Positions 53,757 through 64,000 of a stretch of 64,000 nucleotides of DNA are shown here, piece after piece (positions within the stretch are counted from its first letter, which is position 1; every line of letters begins with the position of its first letter). A program made the translations under genes and the position numbers. The notes beneath the pieces were generated by a model. That model was not told the origin of the DNA. It saw nothing but the letters and a program-made list of their open reading frames with translations, and searched no databases. The DNA lies in assembly GCA_001929475.1 (NCBI GenBank), contig LXFE01002636.1:4243-68242 (forward strand). The letters are read 5' to 3'. The DNA is from Neolecta irregularis DAH-3. Lineage: Eukaryota; Ascomycota; Neolectomycetes; Neolectales; Neolectaceae.

Positions 53757-56700
53757 CTACTCTGCTGCTTCAGCGGGATCACCAGCTAAAACTTCGAGAA
53801 GTTTCCGTATCGATACTTCAAACCGAGCCAGCGCATTCTTGGCAATAGTATCCGTAACAGCTTTGGTCTATTCCTTCTAAGAACATGTACTTTACGAGAT
53901 AATACCTCACTAATCTCTGCGGCCATATCGTAGACTTTTTGTAACTTTGTCGAGTTGCACTCGTTTGTGATATGTAATTTGCATAAAATGGAACATAGTG
54001 CTCTCCTTTCGTCCTCTATTCATGAGACAAAGATTTCCAAATTAGTGCCGTACTCGTGCCTATCTGCACTATTTGATGAAGAGCGTCGAGCGCCAGGTCC
54101 AGATGAATATCCACATTGAGCATTTTCTTGGGTTCTGTTTTATATTTCAACGAAATCTCTTGAGCCGCTGCAAGTTTACGAGGATCTGTCCAATCAACTA
54201 ACTGAGCGGCAATTTGGACAGGCGGCAGCATCTCTTCTTCCTCTTCCAACTCACTGTAAATTCGTGAAAGCTTATGTAATGCGGAGATGGAGATCTTGAG
54301 CAAGTCAGTCTTTCGAATATCTCAAGCTCCAACCTTTTGCATACGATATTGGTTTTCAGGGACAGAATGACAATAAACTGGTAGAAAGTAGCTGAGTGCT
54401 TGACGGAGAGGTAAGTTGGTACTTGTGGAAGGTTCCATGTACAGTACAATAAGCGTTTCAAGAAGCTGTTGTTATTTAGCTCATACGACACTGATACACG
54501 TACCTCGTCATCTTTCAAAACCGAAGATAACATCAGCTTCGCAGCACCAATGCAAGCATTGGCTTGAACTTCAGGCGCATCTTCCAGAGATAATGCCTTT
54601 ATGAAAAATTTGACAAGTTGATCAAAAGAGAGGGATCGATCGCCAAGCACTTTATCAGCATGTACCATTACAATATCAGATATAATGTGGATCGCTTCTA
54701 TCTGCAATACTTCATGACCTTGGTGAAAACAATGAATAAACAGCATCAAATTTTCAGTTGCAAGAACCTAGTTATTAGACTGCAAAACGACGGAGTAGGC
54801 ACGCTATCCAGTAGACAGCAAAGTCCCAAGCAATGAAGACCTCGTTCCCGAACAGGAGCTTCATGGCTTCTGACAGAAGGTACAATAAGAGCGCTCAAGA
54901 TGCTTTTCAGCTGACTGTTATATTGTAATCCCTAGCAAATTAGCCCAAATTTAAAGGGACCAGTCTTACTCCAGATATATTTTCCAATAAGCACTGGACA
55001 ATATGCAGACATCTCATGTTTACGATAATTTCCTTAACAAGTCGTTCTTCGCCCGTGTCAATCACAGATGGTGATTCAGGCTCCTTCCTATGAGTTCTAG
55101 CGATGTGTTTCCTGGGCGAAGTTCTGGGTGTAGTTTGATCAGAAGTGTCAGAATGTGCAGAATGAAATGATTCATTTGCCGGTGTCCCAGGTATAGATGT
55201 GTTTTCTCCAATAGTGATACTGTCGATGGTATCGTGGAGATCAGAGATAACTTCCAAGATAATTTGACAGAAATCTGTTTCGCGAGGCGTAATAACTTTG
55301 ATTACTTCAACTGTCCTGGCAGTGAGACTTTCGCCCAAGTCACTTGAGCGCAAAAGTTCGCCTGATAATAAGCAAGCAAAAAATCAAGTTTCTTACGAAG
55401 TATAGTAAACATCTTGCGCCTTCCAATTTCGTCGCTATAATCCATGGTAGAAGCGATCATCAGTAATTGCTCTACAATAAACTCAACTTCTTGTCTCATT
55501 TCTTCATCTGAGTTTCTTAGTTTAGAGACGTATTCGTGTATAATAAAAGCCAATTCGGTTACTTCTGGCATTCGATCTTCAATAAGATGCGAGACTTGGT
55601 TGTTTTCGTAGCAAAATTCGTTAAATGTTCGAGCCAAAAAAGCCGATTCTGCGGTCAAGTTGTTCCAGATAAAATCTGTTTATTCAGTTGAGAATGAGCA
55701 ACGCCAGATACCATTGAATTCTATACCCTCCATGAACTCGGGCCTGGTTTTAAAAAATCTCATTATAGCCTCTTCAGCGATTTTGCTATTGACCACATCA
55801 AGCCTTTCGAAAAGCTGAATGTTAGTACTAATAGATGATTGCCAAACACCTCGAGAATATCATCATTCGCATGTCCAATCCACCCCATTGAAAACATATT
55901 TGTCGCCGCTTTTTGGACTTGGGCATCTCGATCTCGAAGGCCCCAACGAAGAAGTTTTTCTCGTTTTCCTATGCTGAGAAGCCTGAAATCTCCCAATTCA
56001 TTCAAAGTGCGCGAGTAGACGTATTTCCTATTTATCGCATCTAAATCGCGGGCCCGCTCAAGAAGGTACGGCAATGTAATTTTACTTTGCGCTAGATTCA
56101 ATAAAACGGCTCTACGAACTTCTCTGAGTCCTTTAGTATCCTTTGATATCAGATTTTGACGTACGCACTAGGGTCGTGCTGTAACAGTTCCAGAAGAACT
56201 GCTTGTATTCCTTCCCCACTTTCGTCTTCACCTTGTAGTCTTGCCAAAGCCGAAACTGCTTGCGCTCGGACCGAAGTCTCGCGATCTCGTACTCGCTTCA
56301 TTAATCCTAATAGCAAAGCTTGGTACAGGTCGTCACTATGTAGATCAATAAACACGCTCATGACGATGGGAATACTCTATTTCTCCAAGACATGCCATAA
56401 CCATTGCAATTGACTGGCAAACGCGTAAGCGGACAGATTTCTCCTTGGCTTCTAGGCCTCGTAGTAAATGAGTAATAAAAAAGGCGACGAAACGCATTGT
56501 TGTTGAATCTTCGTCGTCTTCCATCATGTCTTGCCGTTTAGTTGCATCTGTAATTCTCAGTGAGCGCATGCCGTCGATATACCCTTTTTTTGAATATGTT
56601 GTACAAATGCAGCAGAAAACCTGATAATCCGATCTGAAGTAGGTTCACTCTTTTTGAGCGGCAAAATTCGATTAAAATTCCGCTTAAACTCGTCATTAAA

Positions 56701-56853
56701 GGCTCTTTCGCCCTTTAAAGCATGCTTGGTCGCGCAAGCATCTTGAATTGACCGGAGAGAATTGACTAGCTTTCTGTGTGTAGCTGTGGTTCTTTGCGCG
56801 TCTGAAAAAATTAGAGGAAGAGTCGAACAAATGTTTTCGACTGGATCTGCCAT
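53757..56853 (-). CDS. YCG1: Condensin complex subunit 3 (CAP-G/Ycg1/Cnd3)
   Basis: HEAT-repeat DNA-binding subunit of condensin. The start MADPVENICSTLPLIFSDAQ is followed by ALKGERAFNDEFKRNFNRIL, RIIRFSAAFVQHIQKK, TMRFVAFFITHLLRGLEAKE, KSVRLRVCQSIAMVMACLGE, YQALLLGLMKRVRDRETSVR, AQAVSALARLQGEDESGEGI, TLPYLLERARDLDAINRKYV and WGLRDRDAQVQKAATNMFSM. The middle contains a Ser-rich loop (ESFHSAHSDTSDQTTPRTSP) and the C-terminus TKAVTDTIAKNALARFEVSI and RKLLEVLAGDPAEAAE. About eight short introns; exon ends approximate. The length (around 950 residues) fits. The disordered loop carries TP/SP sites, possible CDK targets. Confidence 0.9.
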
Positions 56854-56966
56854 GCTGGCAATCAAATATTCGGATGCAAGATAATAATAGTTGTATACAA
56901 AATAGCTCAATCGCGTCGGGGTGGTGTTGTTTCAGATAACTGCCTCTTGTTGTTTTTGTTCCCAGT
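56854..56966. promoter_or_regulatory. Short divergent promoter region, condensin / cysteine synthase
   Basis: 113 bp between divergent start codons; no defined motif stands out. Confidence 0.4.
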
Positions 56967-58264
56967 ATGTTTGGTTCTTTTATACGCAGAAATATGCGTG
57001 CTGTAAAGCTCTGTTCACCGGTGGTTGATGATTTTGCTGGAGCTGTTGGGGGTACGCGTCTCGTATGTGATTTTTTTAATTGCTGCGTCTGAGAAATGCA
57101 GATTCGGTTGAACAACGTGTCTCGGGCGACAGGATGTGATATTTACGGCAAAGCAGAGTTCATGAATCCTGGAGGTTCAATCAAAGACCGCGCTGCGCTT
57201 TATGTTGTTCAAAATGCGGAAAGAGAAGGGTTGATTAAACCTCAAGGCACGATTGTGGAAGGTACGGCTGGAAACACGGGAATTGGTCTGGCACATATAT
57301 GTCGGACCAGAGGATACAAGTGCGTGATATACATGCCAAACACCCAAGTAACGAGCTTGATACACCTATTCTTACTCTTTGAAGAGCCCAGCAAAAGTGG
57401 ATCTGCTCCGCATGTTGGGCTGCCAAGTATATCCAGTGCCGGTACGATTCACTGGTACTCAGGCTCATAAGAGGCTGTTGCGTTCGATGACCCGGAAAAC
57501 TACAATCAGTATCGTTCATTTTCTGCTCTTGTCGCTTATGGACAAGCCAGGCAAGACGCCATGCCGAACGACTAGAAAACGCGGCTTGGACAAATCAGTT
57601 TGACAACATGGCAAACCGACAAGCGCATATTGAAACAACTGGGCCCGAGATCTGGGACCAACTCCAAGGAAAGGTCACTTTTTTCCTTTTCATCTTTGCT
57701 TGACTATCTCGCAGGTTGACGGGTTTGTTTGCGCAACCGGGACGGGAGGAACTCTTGCAGGAGTCTCACGATTCCTCAAAGAGAAGAGCGAGGGTAAGAC
57801 TCAATGTTATCTAGCAGATCCGCCGGGGAGTGTGCTCTACAGCTATATCAAATCTAGGGGTAAACTAAGATATCGAACAGGAAGTTCAATAACTGAGGGC
57901 ATCGGTCAAGGTCGAGTCACGGAAAACTTAAAGCCAGATATCAGCTTGATCGATGACGCTCTCTATATACCAGACGAGAAATCCATAGAAATGCTTTACT
58001 GTCTGCTTGATGAGGAAGGTCTGTATTTAGGAGCTTCAAGTGCACTCAATGTTGTTGCTGCTTATGAAATGGCTAAAATTCTTGGACCTGGGAAGAAAAT
58101 AGTTACTGTTCTTTGCGGTATAAGCAAGCATTACAAAACACTACTCACTGTCAGATGGCGCATATCGATACCAAACACAGTTATTTAGTCGGAAATGGCT
58201 CGATAGCAAAGGTTTAGTCTCTGCAATCCCTTCCCATCTACAAAAATATATTGTCTTGGCCTAA
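56967..58264 (+). CDS. MCY1: Mitochondrial cysteine synthase-like (PLP beta family)
   Basis: O-acetylserine/O-phosphoserine sulfhydrylase-like enzyme. The exon [20 protein letters not shown] (mitochondrial-type presequence) leads to [12 protein letters not shown], then after an intron [20 protein letters not shown] and [20 protein letters not shown]; the PLP lysine is in [28 protein letters not shown] is the substrate loop. Then [59 protein letters not shown] and [20 protein letters not shown]. The C-terminal exon reads [20 protein letters not shown]. About five short introns. The order resembles yeast Mcy1 (YGR012W) more than cytosolic CysK; substrate preference is not readable. Confidence 0.88.
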
Positions 58265-58451
58265 ACTTGTCGGTCGGATATTAATTGTTTGACGAAGTAC
58301 TCTAGATGACACATTGAATTATGTTGATACCCCCTGTAATGCAGTCGTAGTTACAGGACACCCCAGAAGGTGTTAGATCAAGCCCCTAAAGGATTACAAA
58401 AAAGCTATTGGATGATACACACAAACTATCAAACAAGTTTACAATCCACTT

Positions 58452-61400
58452 TTAAACACCAACCCATCGTCTTGCAGATCTAAACATCTCGATCCAAGGG
58501 CCAAAATCACCCCATTCTTCCAATTTTCCATCGGGAACCCAGCTGTTCGCTTCGGCCAATATAACTCGTTCTGGATGTGGCATCAGTGCAAGAACTCGTC
58601 CGTCTGAACTTTGCACGCCGGCTACAGCATCTATGCTGCCGTTGGGATTATACGGAAAGTGTTGAGTGGGATTGCCATGATTATCTGTGTATCGAAGGAC
58701 TATGTGCCCATTGCCTTTGGCCCGCAATAAATGATCCTCGGTTGTGAAAACAGCACGACCTTCCCCATGGGCACAGACAGCCGGGAAGTTCGATCTAGCC
58801 ATACTAGATAAGAACACAGAATTGATTTTAGGCGTGTCCATTACTTTCAACATGGAAACTCGGGCTTCGAATTGTTCGCTTATATTACGCTGAAAAGACG
58901 GCCAATGTTCGGCACCAGGTATCAATTCCCTGAGATAACTCAAGAACTGACATCCGTTACAAACTCCAAGCGTAAATGTATCTTTTCTACTCAAGAATCG
59001 AAGAAATTCACGACGCATTTTTTGGTGAAAAAGGACTGATTTAGCCCATCCAGCACCAGCACCTAAAACATCTCCATAGGAAAACCCTCCGCATGCTGCG
59101 ATTCCTACAAATGAGTCGAGTGTGACTTTTCCAGATAATAGATCAGTCATATGGACATCAACAGCAGTAAACCCCGACGAGTGAAACGCAAAAGCCATTT
59201 CGGAGTGGCCATTGATACCTTGTTCCCTGAGAATTGCAACTCTTGGACGCGATGAGAGCTGAATGGGAAGAATTGTTGTAACATGATTAAAAGTTAACTG
59301 ATAGGATAACCCAGGATCAGGGCTCAAAATTGTTTCGTACTCTTGCTCGGCACAACTTGGGTTATCTCGAAGTTTTTGCATGGTGTATGACGTTTCCGCC
59401 CATGTGCTCTGAAGTTGTCCGCGGGTAGAAGAGAATAAGATTGAGCCATTGTGAAGGATTGTGAAATCATCCGTCTCTTGAACTGACGCAATGACGTGAA
59501 TTGAAGTGGTAGATATTCCACGATTATTAAGGACGGCTGAAAATTCGTCCCTATCTTTCTCCAGGATTTGGAAAACAGCTCCAAGTTCTTCGTTAAAGAG
59601 GGTAGTAATTGCATCTTGTGTATCCAGCTTATCCAGGTCGACTAAGACTCCAGTCCTGCCGGCAAAAGACATTTCGGCGATAGTTGTAAATAAACCACCG
59701 TCAGATCGGTCGTGATATGCCAATACGAGTCGTTGCTTTCGATGCAGGTCTCCAAGAGATAAGATGAACGCCTTAAGTAGTTGGGCGTTGACAAGGCATG
59801 GTGTGTCGTTGCCAATAGTAGAGAACACCTGAGCCAGCGCAGAGCCTCCCATTCGTTGACATCCTGTTGCAAGGTCGACAAACACCAAAACTGACGGACC
59901 GACATTTTGAGGATTTCGCAATTGCGGGGTCCAGGTCTTTCGAACATCTGACACTGGGCTGAATGCAGTAATGACCAGAGATAATGGTGCGGTGACTTGG
60001 TAGATGTCATAAGTTTGTTCATCGAACCATTTCATCTTCATGGACATTGAATCCTTTCCAACAGGAATACTGATGCCCAATGCAGGACAAAGATCAAGAC
60101 CAATCGCCTGGACAGCTTCGTAGAGTTTCGCTCCTTCACCATCATGGTCCGGGGCAGCCATCCAATTTGCACTTAATCTTACAAGAGATAAAGAAATATC
60201 CGCAGCAGCTAGATTCATTAAAGATTCAGCTACAGCCATTTGTGCAGATGCTTTTGCGGAGATGAGTGCAATCGTAGGTTTCTCGCCCATAGCCATTGCC
60301 TCGCCAGTTTGGATTCCCTCACCGAGAGATGACCGGGTAACACCAACGTCTGCGACTGGCACTTGCCATGGTCCAACCATCTGATCTCGAGTTACTAAAC
60401 CAGTGACAGAGCGATCACCGATAGTTATCAAGAACGACTTGGATGCAACGGATGGTAAACGTAGTATACGATTGGCGGCTTCTTGAATGATTTCCGTCTG
60501 GGGAAGCGATGGCAAGTAACTTGTAAGGGAGGAATCAAACGGTGGATAAATGAGATTCCGAGAAACAACTGTTCTTGACATCTTTGGTGGTTTCCCAAAG
60601 AGAACTGACATTGGCAAGTCAATTGGCGTAGTTGAGAAGAGTCGGTCCGTAAGGACTAGGCATTGCTCTTTGGTAGCATGACCGATAACTGCAAACGGAC
60701 AACGTTCTCTATTTGCAAATGATTTAAAGAGATCGAGCTTTGCAGGACTGATAGCCAAAACATATCGTTCCTGAGCCTCGCAGCACCAGATTTGCATTGG
60801 TGACATTCCAGACTCGGCGCATGGTATGTCCCTCAATTCAAATCGTGCGCCATATCCAGCGTCATGGACAAGTTCTGGCAATGCATTGGATAGACCACCG
60901 GCTCCAACATCATGGATCGACTGAATCGGATTCTCGTTTCCAAGTCCCGCACAGGCGTCGATTAGCATTTGAGCTCGTCTCTGCATCTCGGGGTTTCCCC
61001 TTTGAACAGATGAAAAGTCGATATCTAATGACGATTCTCCCGAAGTCACACTCGAAGCTGCCCCGCCGCCAAGACCGATGAGCATCGATGGTCCTCCAAG
61101 TACAATAATCGCAGCGTCGGATGTCATACCGGTTTTCAGAGCATTGCAGGGTCGCACAGTTCCAAGACCGCCAGCAATCATGATGGGTTTGTGATACCCT
61201 CGTATTTCTGATTCCTCTTCCGTTACTGGAAGCTTCATGGTCAAAGTTCTGAAATATCCTGTTATTGATGGTCTTCCAAATTCATTATTAAAAGTAGCAC
61301 TTCCAATCGGTCCGTCAATCATGATCTGATAGGGAGAAGATATATGTTCAGGTTTGCCAACATCGAGTTCCCAAGGTTGAATGTAGCCCGGAATATGCAA

Positions 61401-62556
61401 GTCCGAAACGCTAAAGCCCGTCAGGCCGGCCTTGGGCTTGGAGCCCTTCCCCACAGCGCCTTCATCTCTGATTTCCCCACCAGATCCAGTTGCTGCTCCT
61501 GCAAATGGAGAGACAGCGGTAGGATGATTATGCGTTTCAACTTTTGTAACAAGATGGACTTTCTCTGGAGATAACTTCCATTCATGACTCGTGGATTCAT
61601 CTGGTGAAAACACAAAACCGGGCGAACCTTCAAGAACTGCCGCATTATCAGAATAGGCGGAAATTGTAGATTTAGGGTTCAACAGGTGAGTGTTTCGAAT
61701 CATCGAGAAGAGAGATTGATCTCGAGCTTTACCGTCGATTGTCCAATCTGCATTGAAGATTTTGTGTCGACAATGCTCTGAATTGACTTGCGAAAACATG
61801 AATAATTCGACATCAGTAGGATTTCTGAGCTTCTCAAAGGCTCCATCAGAATTTTGGACGAATGCATTGACGAGATACTGGATTTCATCTTCGGCGAGTG
61901 CAAGACCAAAATTCTCGTTTGCTTCTCGTAATTTATTTGAGGAAAACAAGAGATCCGGGGGATCAGCGGCGATCTCGACTTCGAGAAGGGGCGCTGGATC
62001 ATAATGAGTAAAGAAAGAAGCTGTAGGAGGTGTGGTTTGTATGGCTTGAGTCATTTTATCGTGCAATATATGTGAGATGGCTGAAAAGTACGGTAAAATA
62101 TTCTTGTCATTTACAGTTTCGATTTGCAAGGCCATTCCACGTTCGATACGAAAGATTGAATTACCCAACCCGCAGACTTGAGCAATATTAGTGGCCTTTG
62201 ACGACCAGGGCGAAATTGTTCCTGGTCTCGGGAGGATATAAAACACATCTTTGGCATGGGTCTGGAAGAGTACGGTGCGCACAAGAGCGGCATCCTTTGG
62301 GCCGGGCGGTTCATCGTATCTGAGCAAAAGATCAAGTGTTTTCTGGACATTCTCGTTCCAGGATGATTTTGAGACCGGATTTAAATGAACATAGTGGACG
62401 TAGATTGCGCGTAATGCGCATGGAATAGGCGCATCTGGAGGAATCGCAGCTGCTATACTAGATAAAAGCTCATCTGCACGAAACTGCGACAAGGCAATAG
62501 GACCTGCAGTATGAGAAATTGCAAAGAGCGCAAAATATACCTGGTAGAACCAGCAT
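58452..62556 (-). CDS. ADE6: Phosphoribosylformylglycinamidine synthase (FGAM synthase)
   Basis: Large enzyme of step 4 of purine synthesis with the N-terminal, ATP-grasp-like PurL and C-terminal glutaminase domains fused. A 16-bp first exon (MLVLPG) splices over 37 nt to PIALSQFRADELLSS. Landmarks: QVNSEHCRHKIFNADWTIDG, KVETHNHPTAVSPFAGAATG, DEGAVGKGSKPKAGLTGFSV, SIHDVGAGGLSNALPELVHD, PVGKDSMSMKMKWFDEQTYD and FALDHRSDGGL-type motif (YHDRSDGGLFTTIAEMSFAG). The glutaminase has the nucleophile Cys in LGVCNGCQFLS (about residue 1178 of the long exon), and PHPER (about 1305-1309) with His and Glu. The main exon is continuous over 4 kb, unlike most neighbours. The length (about 1,350) fits. Confidence 0.96.
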
Positions 62557-62658
62557 TTTCAACAAGAAAGTTGGAGGTTGAGGTCACCTGCCCAAAGTTT
62601 TAGCGAATTCCGGGATCGATCCACCATCCGCCAGGGTCCCCGAATTTATTTTCAAATA
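62557..62658. promoter_or_regulatory. Short divergent promoter region, ADE6 / mitochondrial carrier
   Basis: 102 bp between divergent start codons, with no defined motif identified. Confidence 0.4.
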
Positions 62659-63790
62659 ATGGCCGAAACACCTTTTCCTGCATCTCCAGATCCGCGCTTG
62701 CACATACTAAAACAGCTGGCTGCGAGCTATAAAGTCTCCTGTTCGGCCGCGGCCGCTTCAATCGTCTCGACTACCGTCGGATTTCCATTCGATAGCGTTA
62801 AAACAAGAGTAAGTTTGTACAAATTCACCTCCGTATGGCATTGCATTAAAGAAACCCGCCGCATGGAAGGAATAAGGGGGTTTTTCCGGGGTATATCTTA
62901 TTTCTATGGGTGATAACAGTGCTAAGGTATCTGGGTGCCATTATGTTCCATCACGGCTGTTAGAACCTGTTCTTTCTCGATTTACGCAAATACGAAGGAT
63001 AGATATCGGGAGATACTCGCTCCAAATGTCCCTCCCCCACATGTCTCCCAGTTCACTAATACAGTCGCTGCAACGTTGGCTGGCCTGACCTCTGGAGCAG
63101 TTATTTCGGTATAATCACACCTTATCGATGTCTCTTTAATTTACTCAAGGTCATCAGCTGCCCTTTTGAATTCACAAAACTCGCCATGCAAATCGAATAC
63201 CTACTTGCGAAAGCAAAATATAGCAGTGCGCCTGATTTTCCCAGTTACCCCGAGATTACACCCAAGGGAAGCCTGGAAACAGCAAAAGAAATCGTCCGAA
63301 ACCGCGGTCTCCTCGGCCTCTACTCGGGGTTTCCATATCATCTACTCCGAGATGCTGCAGGCACCGGGCTGTATTTTACATTTTATGAATCATTCAAATG
63401 GGCTCTTACTCCCCATGACGGGGATGCAGGCACACTAACATTCGCTCTGAGTGGCGGGCTATGTGGTAGAAATCTACTCTAGTTCTCGGCTCATGAGAAA
63501 TAGGCGTATTCAGCTGGCTTTTAGTGTTTCCGATCGATACATACAAATCAATACGACAAAGAGATATACTCACCAACCCACCTGGTGTTCTCATCACTCG
63601 CACCCGTCCGTTGAATTATAAGAGCCTTCGAAGGATGTACCGTGGGGTTGGGTACATACGCTAATTTGAATATAAAAAAGGCTAATTACATAGCGTTTCA
63701 GTGATTCGGAGCTGCATAGTCAATGCCATCAATTTTACAGTATTTGAAAATATGAAGAAATGTATTGACAGATGGTCGAGTGATGAGTGA
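62659..63790 (+). CDS. Mitochondrial carrier family protein
   Basis: Six-span inner-membrane carrier with three repeats. The start MAETPFPASPDPRLHILKQL precedes repeat 1 with GFPFDSVKTRVSL (family PxDxxKxR) and the WHCIKETRRMEGIRGFFRGI helix end. Repeat 2 has a CPFEFTKLAMQIEYLL element and KEIVRNRGLLGLYSGFPYHL then LLRDAAGTGLYFTFYESFKW. Repeat 3 has a VFPIDTYKSI element and LRRMYRGVG, and after a last intron VIRSCIVNAINFTVFENMKK. The order and repeats are clear; the substrate is not. Introns near 62810-62820, 62900-62990, 63110-63155, 63465-63510 and 63648-63710. The C-terminus is basic then acidic (RWSSDE). Confidence 0.82.
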
Positions 63791-64000
63791 TACAGTATGA
63801 TTGCAGTGCAGGAACGATAAAAAGATACATGGGACTCGATTGCTTTATGGAGTCTGTGAAACCAGGGTGGCATTTATGCATGGAATAATTAGGCTTCTTA
63901 TCTAAACCGCAACTCTATGCCGTTATAGGATCGTTAGTCTGTAGATCTCTTGCCAGTTCCATTGAAGAGCGGTCTACTTTTGTAAGATAACATCGGAATT
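63791..64000. other. Right-edge flank, no gene recognised
   Basis: About 210 bp beyond the carrier's stop codon, AT-rich, with nothing recognisable. Confidence 0.4.

Overview
The window is nuclear DNA of an ascomycete fungus. The evidence is a dense set of eukaryotic housekeeping genes (about 33 protein genes in 64 kb) interrupted by many very short introns (roughly 32 to 55 nt, GT...AG), protein sequences closest in character to filamentous or Taphrinomycotina-like Ascomycota, and fungal-specific families (VTC1, a GPI-anchored cysteine-rich protein, DHA1-type MFS, an RA-PH protein, an NRP1-type RNA-binding protein). I see no transposon, no tRNA or rRNA gene and no CRISPR array. The species cannot be named from sequence alone.

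Layout. 0-9 kb: a fragment that may be a Ran-like C-terminus at the edge, a HIRAN-domain fragment with no helicase, a MAT2B-type reductase, the exon-junction helicase FAL1/eIF4A3, an AIM32-type thioredoxin-like ferredoxin, and a single-pass membrane protein with a long disordered tail. 9-19 kb: exportin-1, mitochondrial uL3, a disordered protein with KEN and D-box-like motifs, alanine-glyoxylate aminotransferase, VPS29, an orphan nuclear protein and VTC1. 19.7-26.5 kb is the one accessory-looking stretch: an MFS transporter, a 1.9 kb gene-free gap, an FAD-linked oxidoreductase, and a GPI-anchored cysteine-rich surface protein after another gap.

26.5-39 kb: a small coiled-coil protein overlapping the 3' end of COQ2, a CCDC25/Jlp2 homologue, the pore membrane nucleoporin NDC1, holocytochrome c synthase, mevalonate diphosphate decarboxylase, ELP1 and COX8. 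39-64 kb: the exosome helicase MTR4; the APC/C TPR subunits APC6 (Cut9/Cdc16) and APC8 (Cdc23), lying tail to tail 28 bp apart; farnesyl diphosphate synthase, HAM1, an RA-PH protein, an NRP1-like RNA-binding protein, condensin subunit CAP-G, a mitochondrial cysteine synthase, FGAM synthase (ADE6) and a mitochondrial carrier.

How the genes relate. Most are unrelated housekeeping genes, but several themes recur. Mitosis and the nucleus: APC6, APC8, CAP-G, NDC1, exportin-1 and the KEN-box protein. Isoprenoids and respiration: MVD1, ERG20, COQ2, COX8 and cytochrome haem lyase. RNA metabolism: FAL1, MTR4, NRP1-like, ELP1. The most rewarding items for follow-up are the APC6/APC8 convergent pair, the helicase-less HIRAN gene, the KEN/D-box protein, the degenerate exonuclease domain in the NRP1-like protein, the accessory MFS/oxidoreductase stretch and the palindromic AGTACT cluster upstream of VTC1. 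I found no clear-cut new multi-gene system. Exon boundaries were read by eye and are approximate unless stated.
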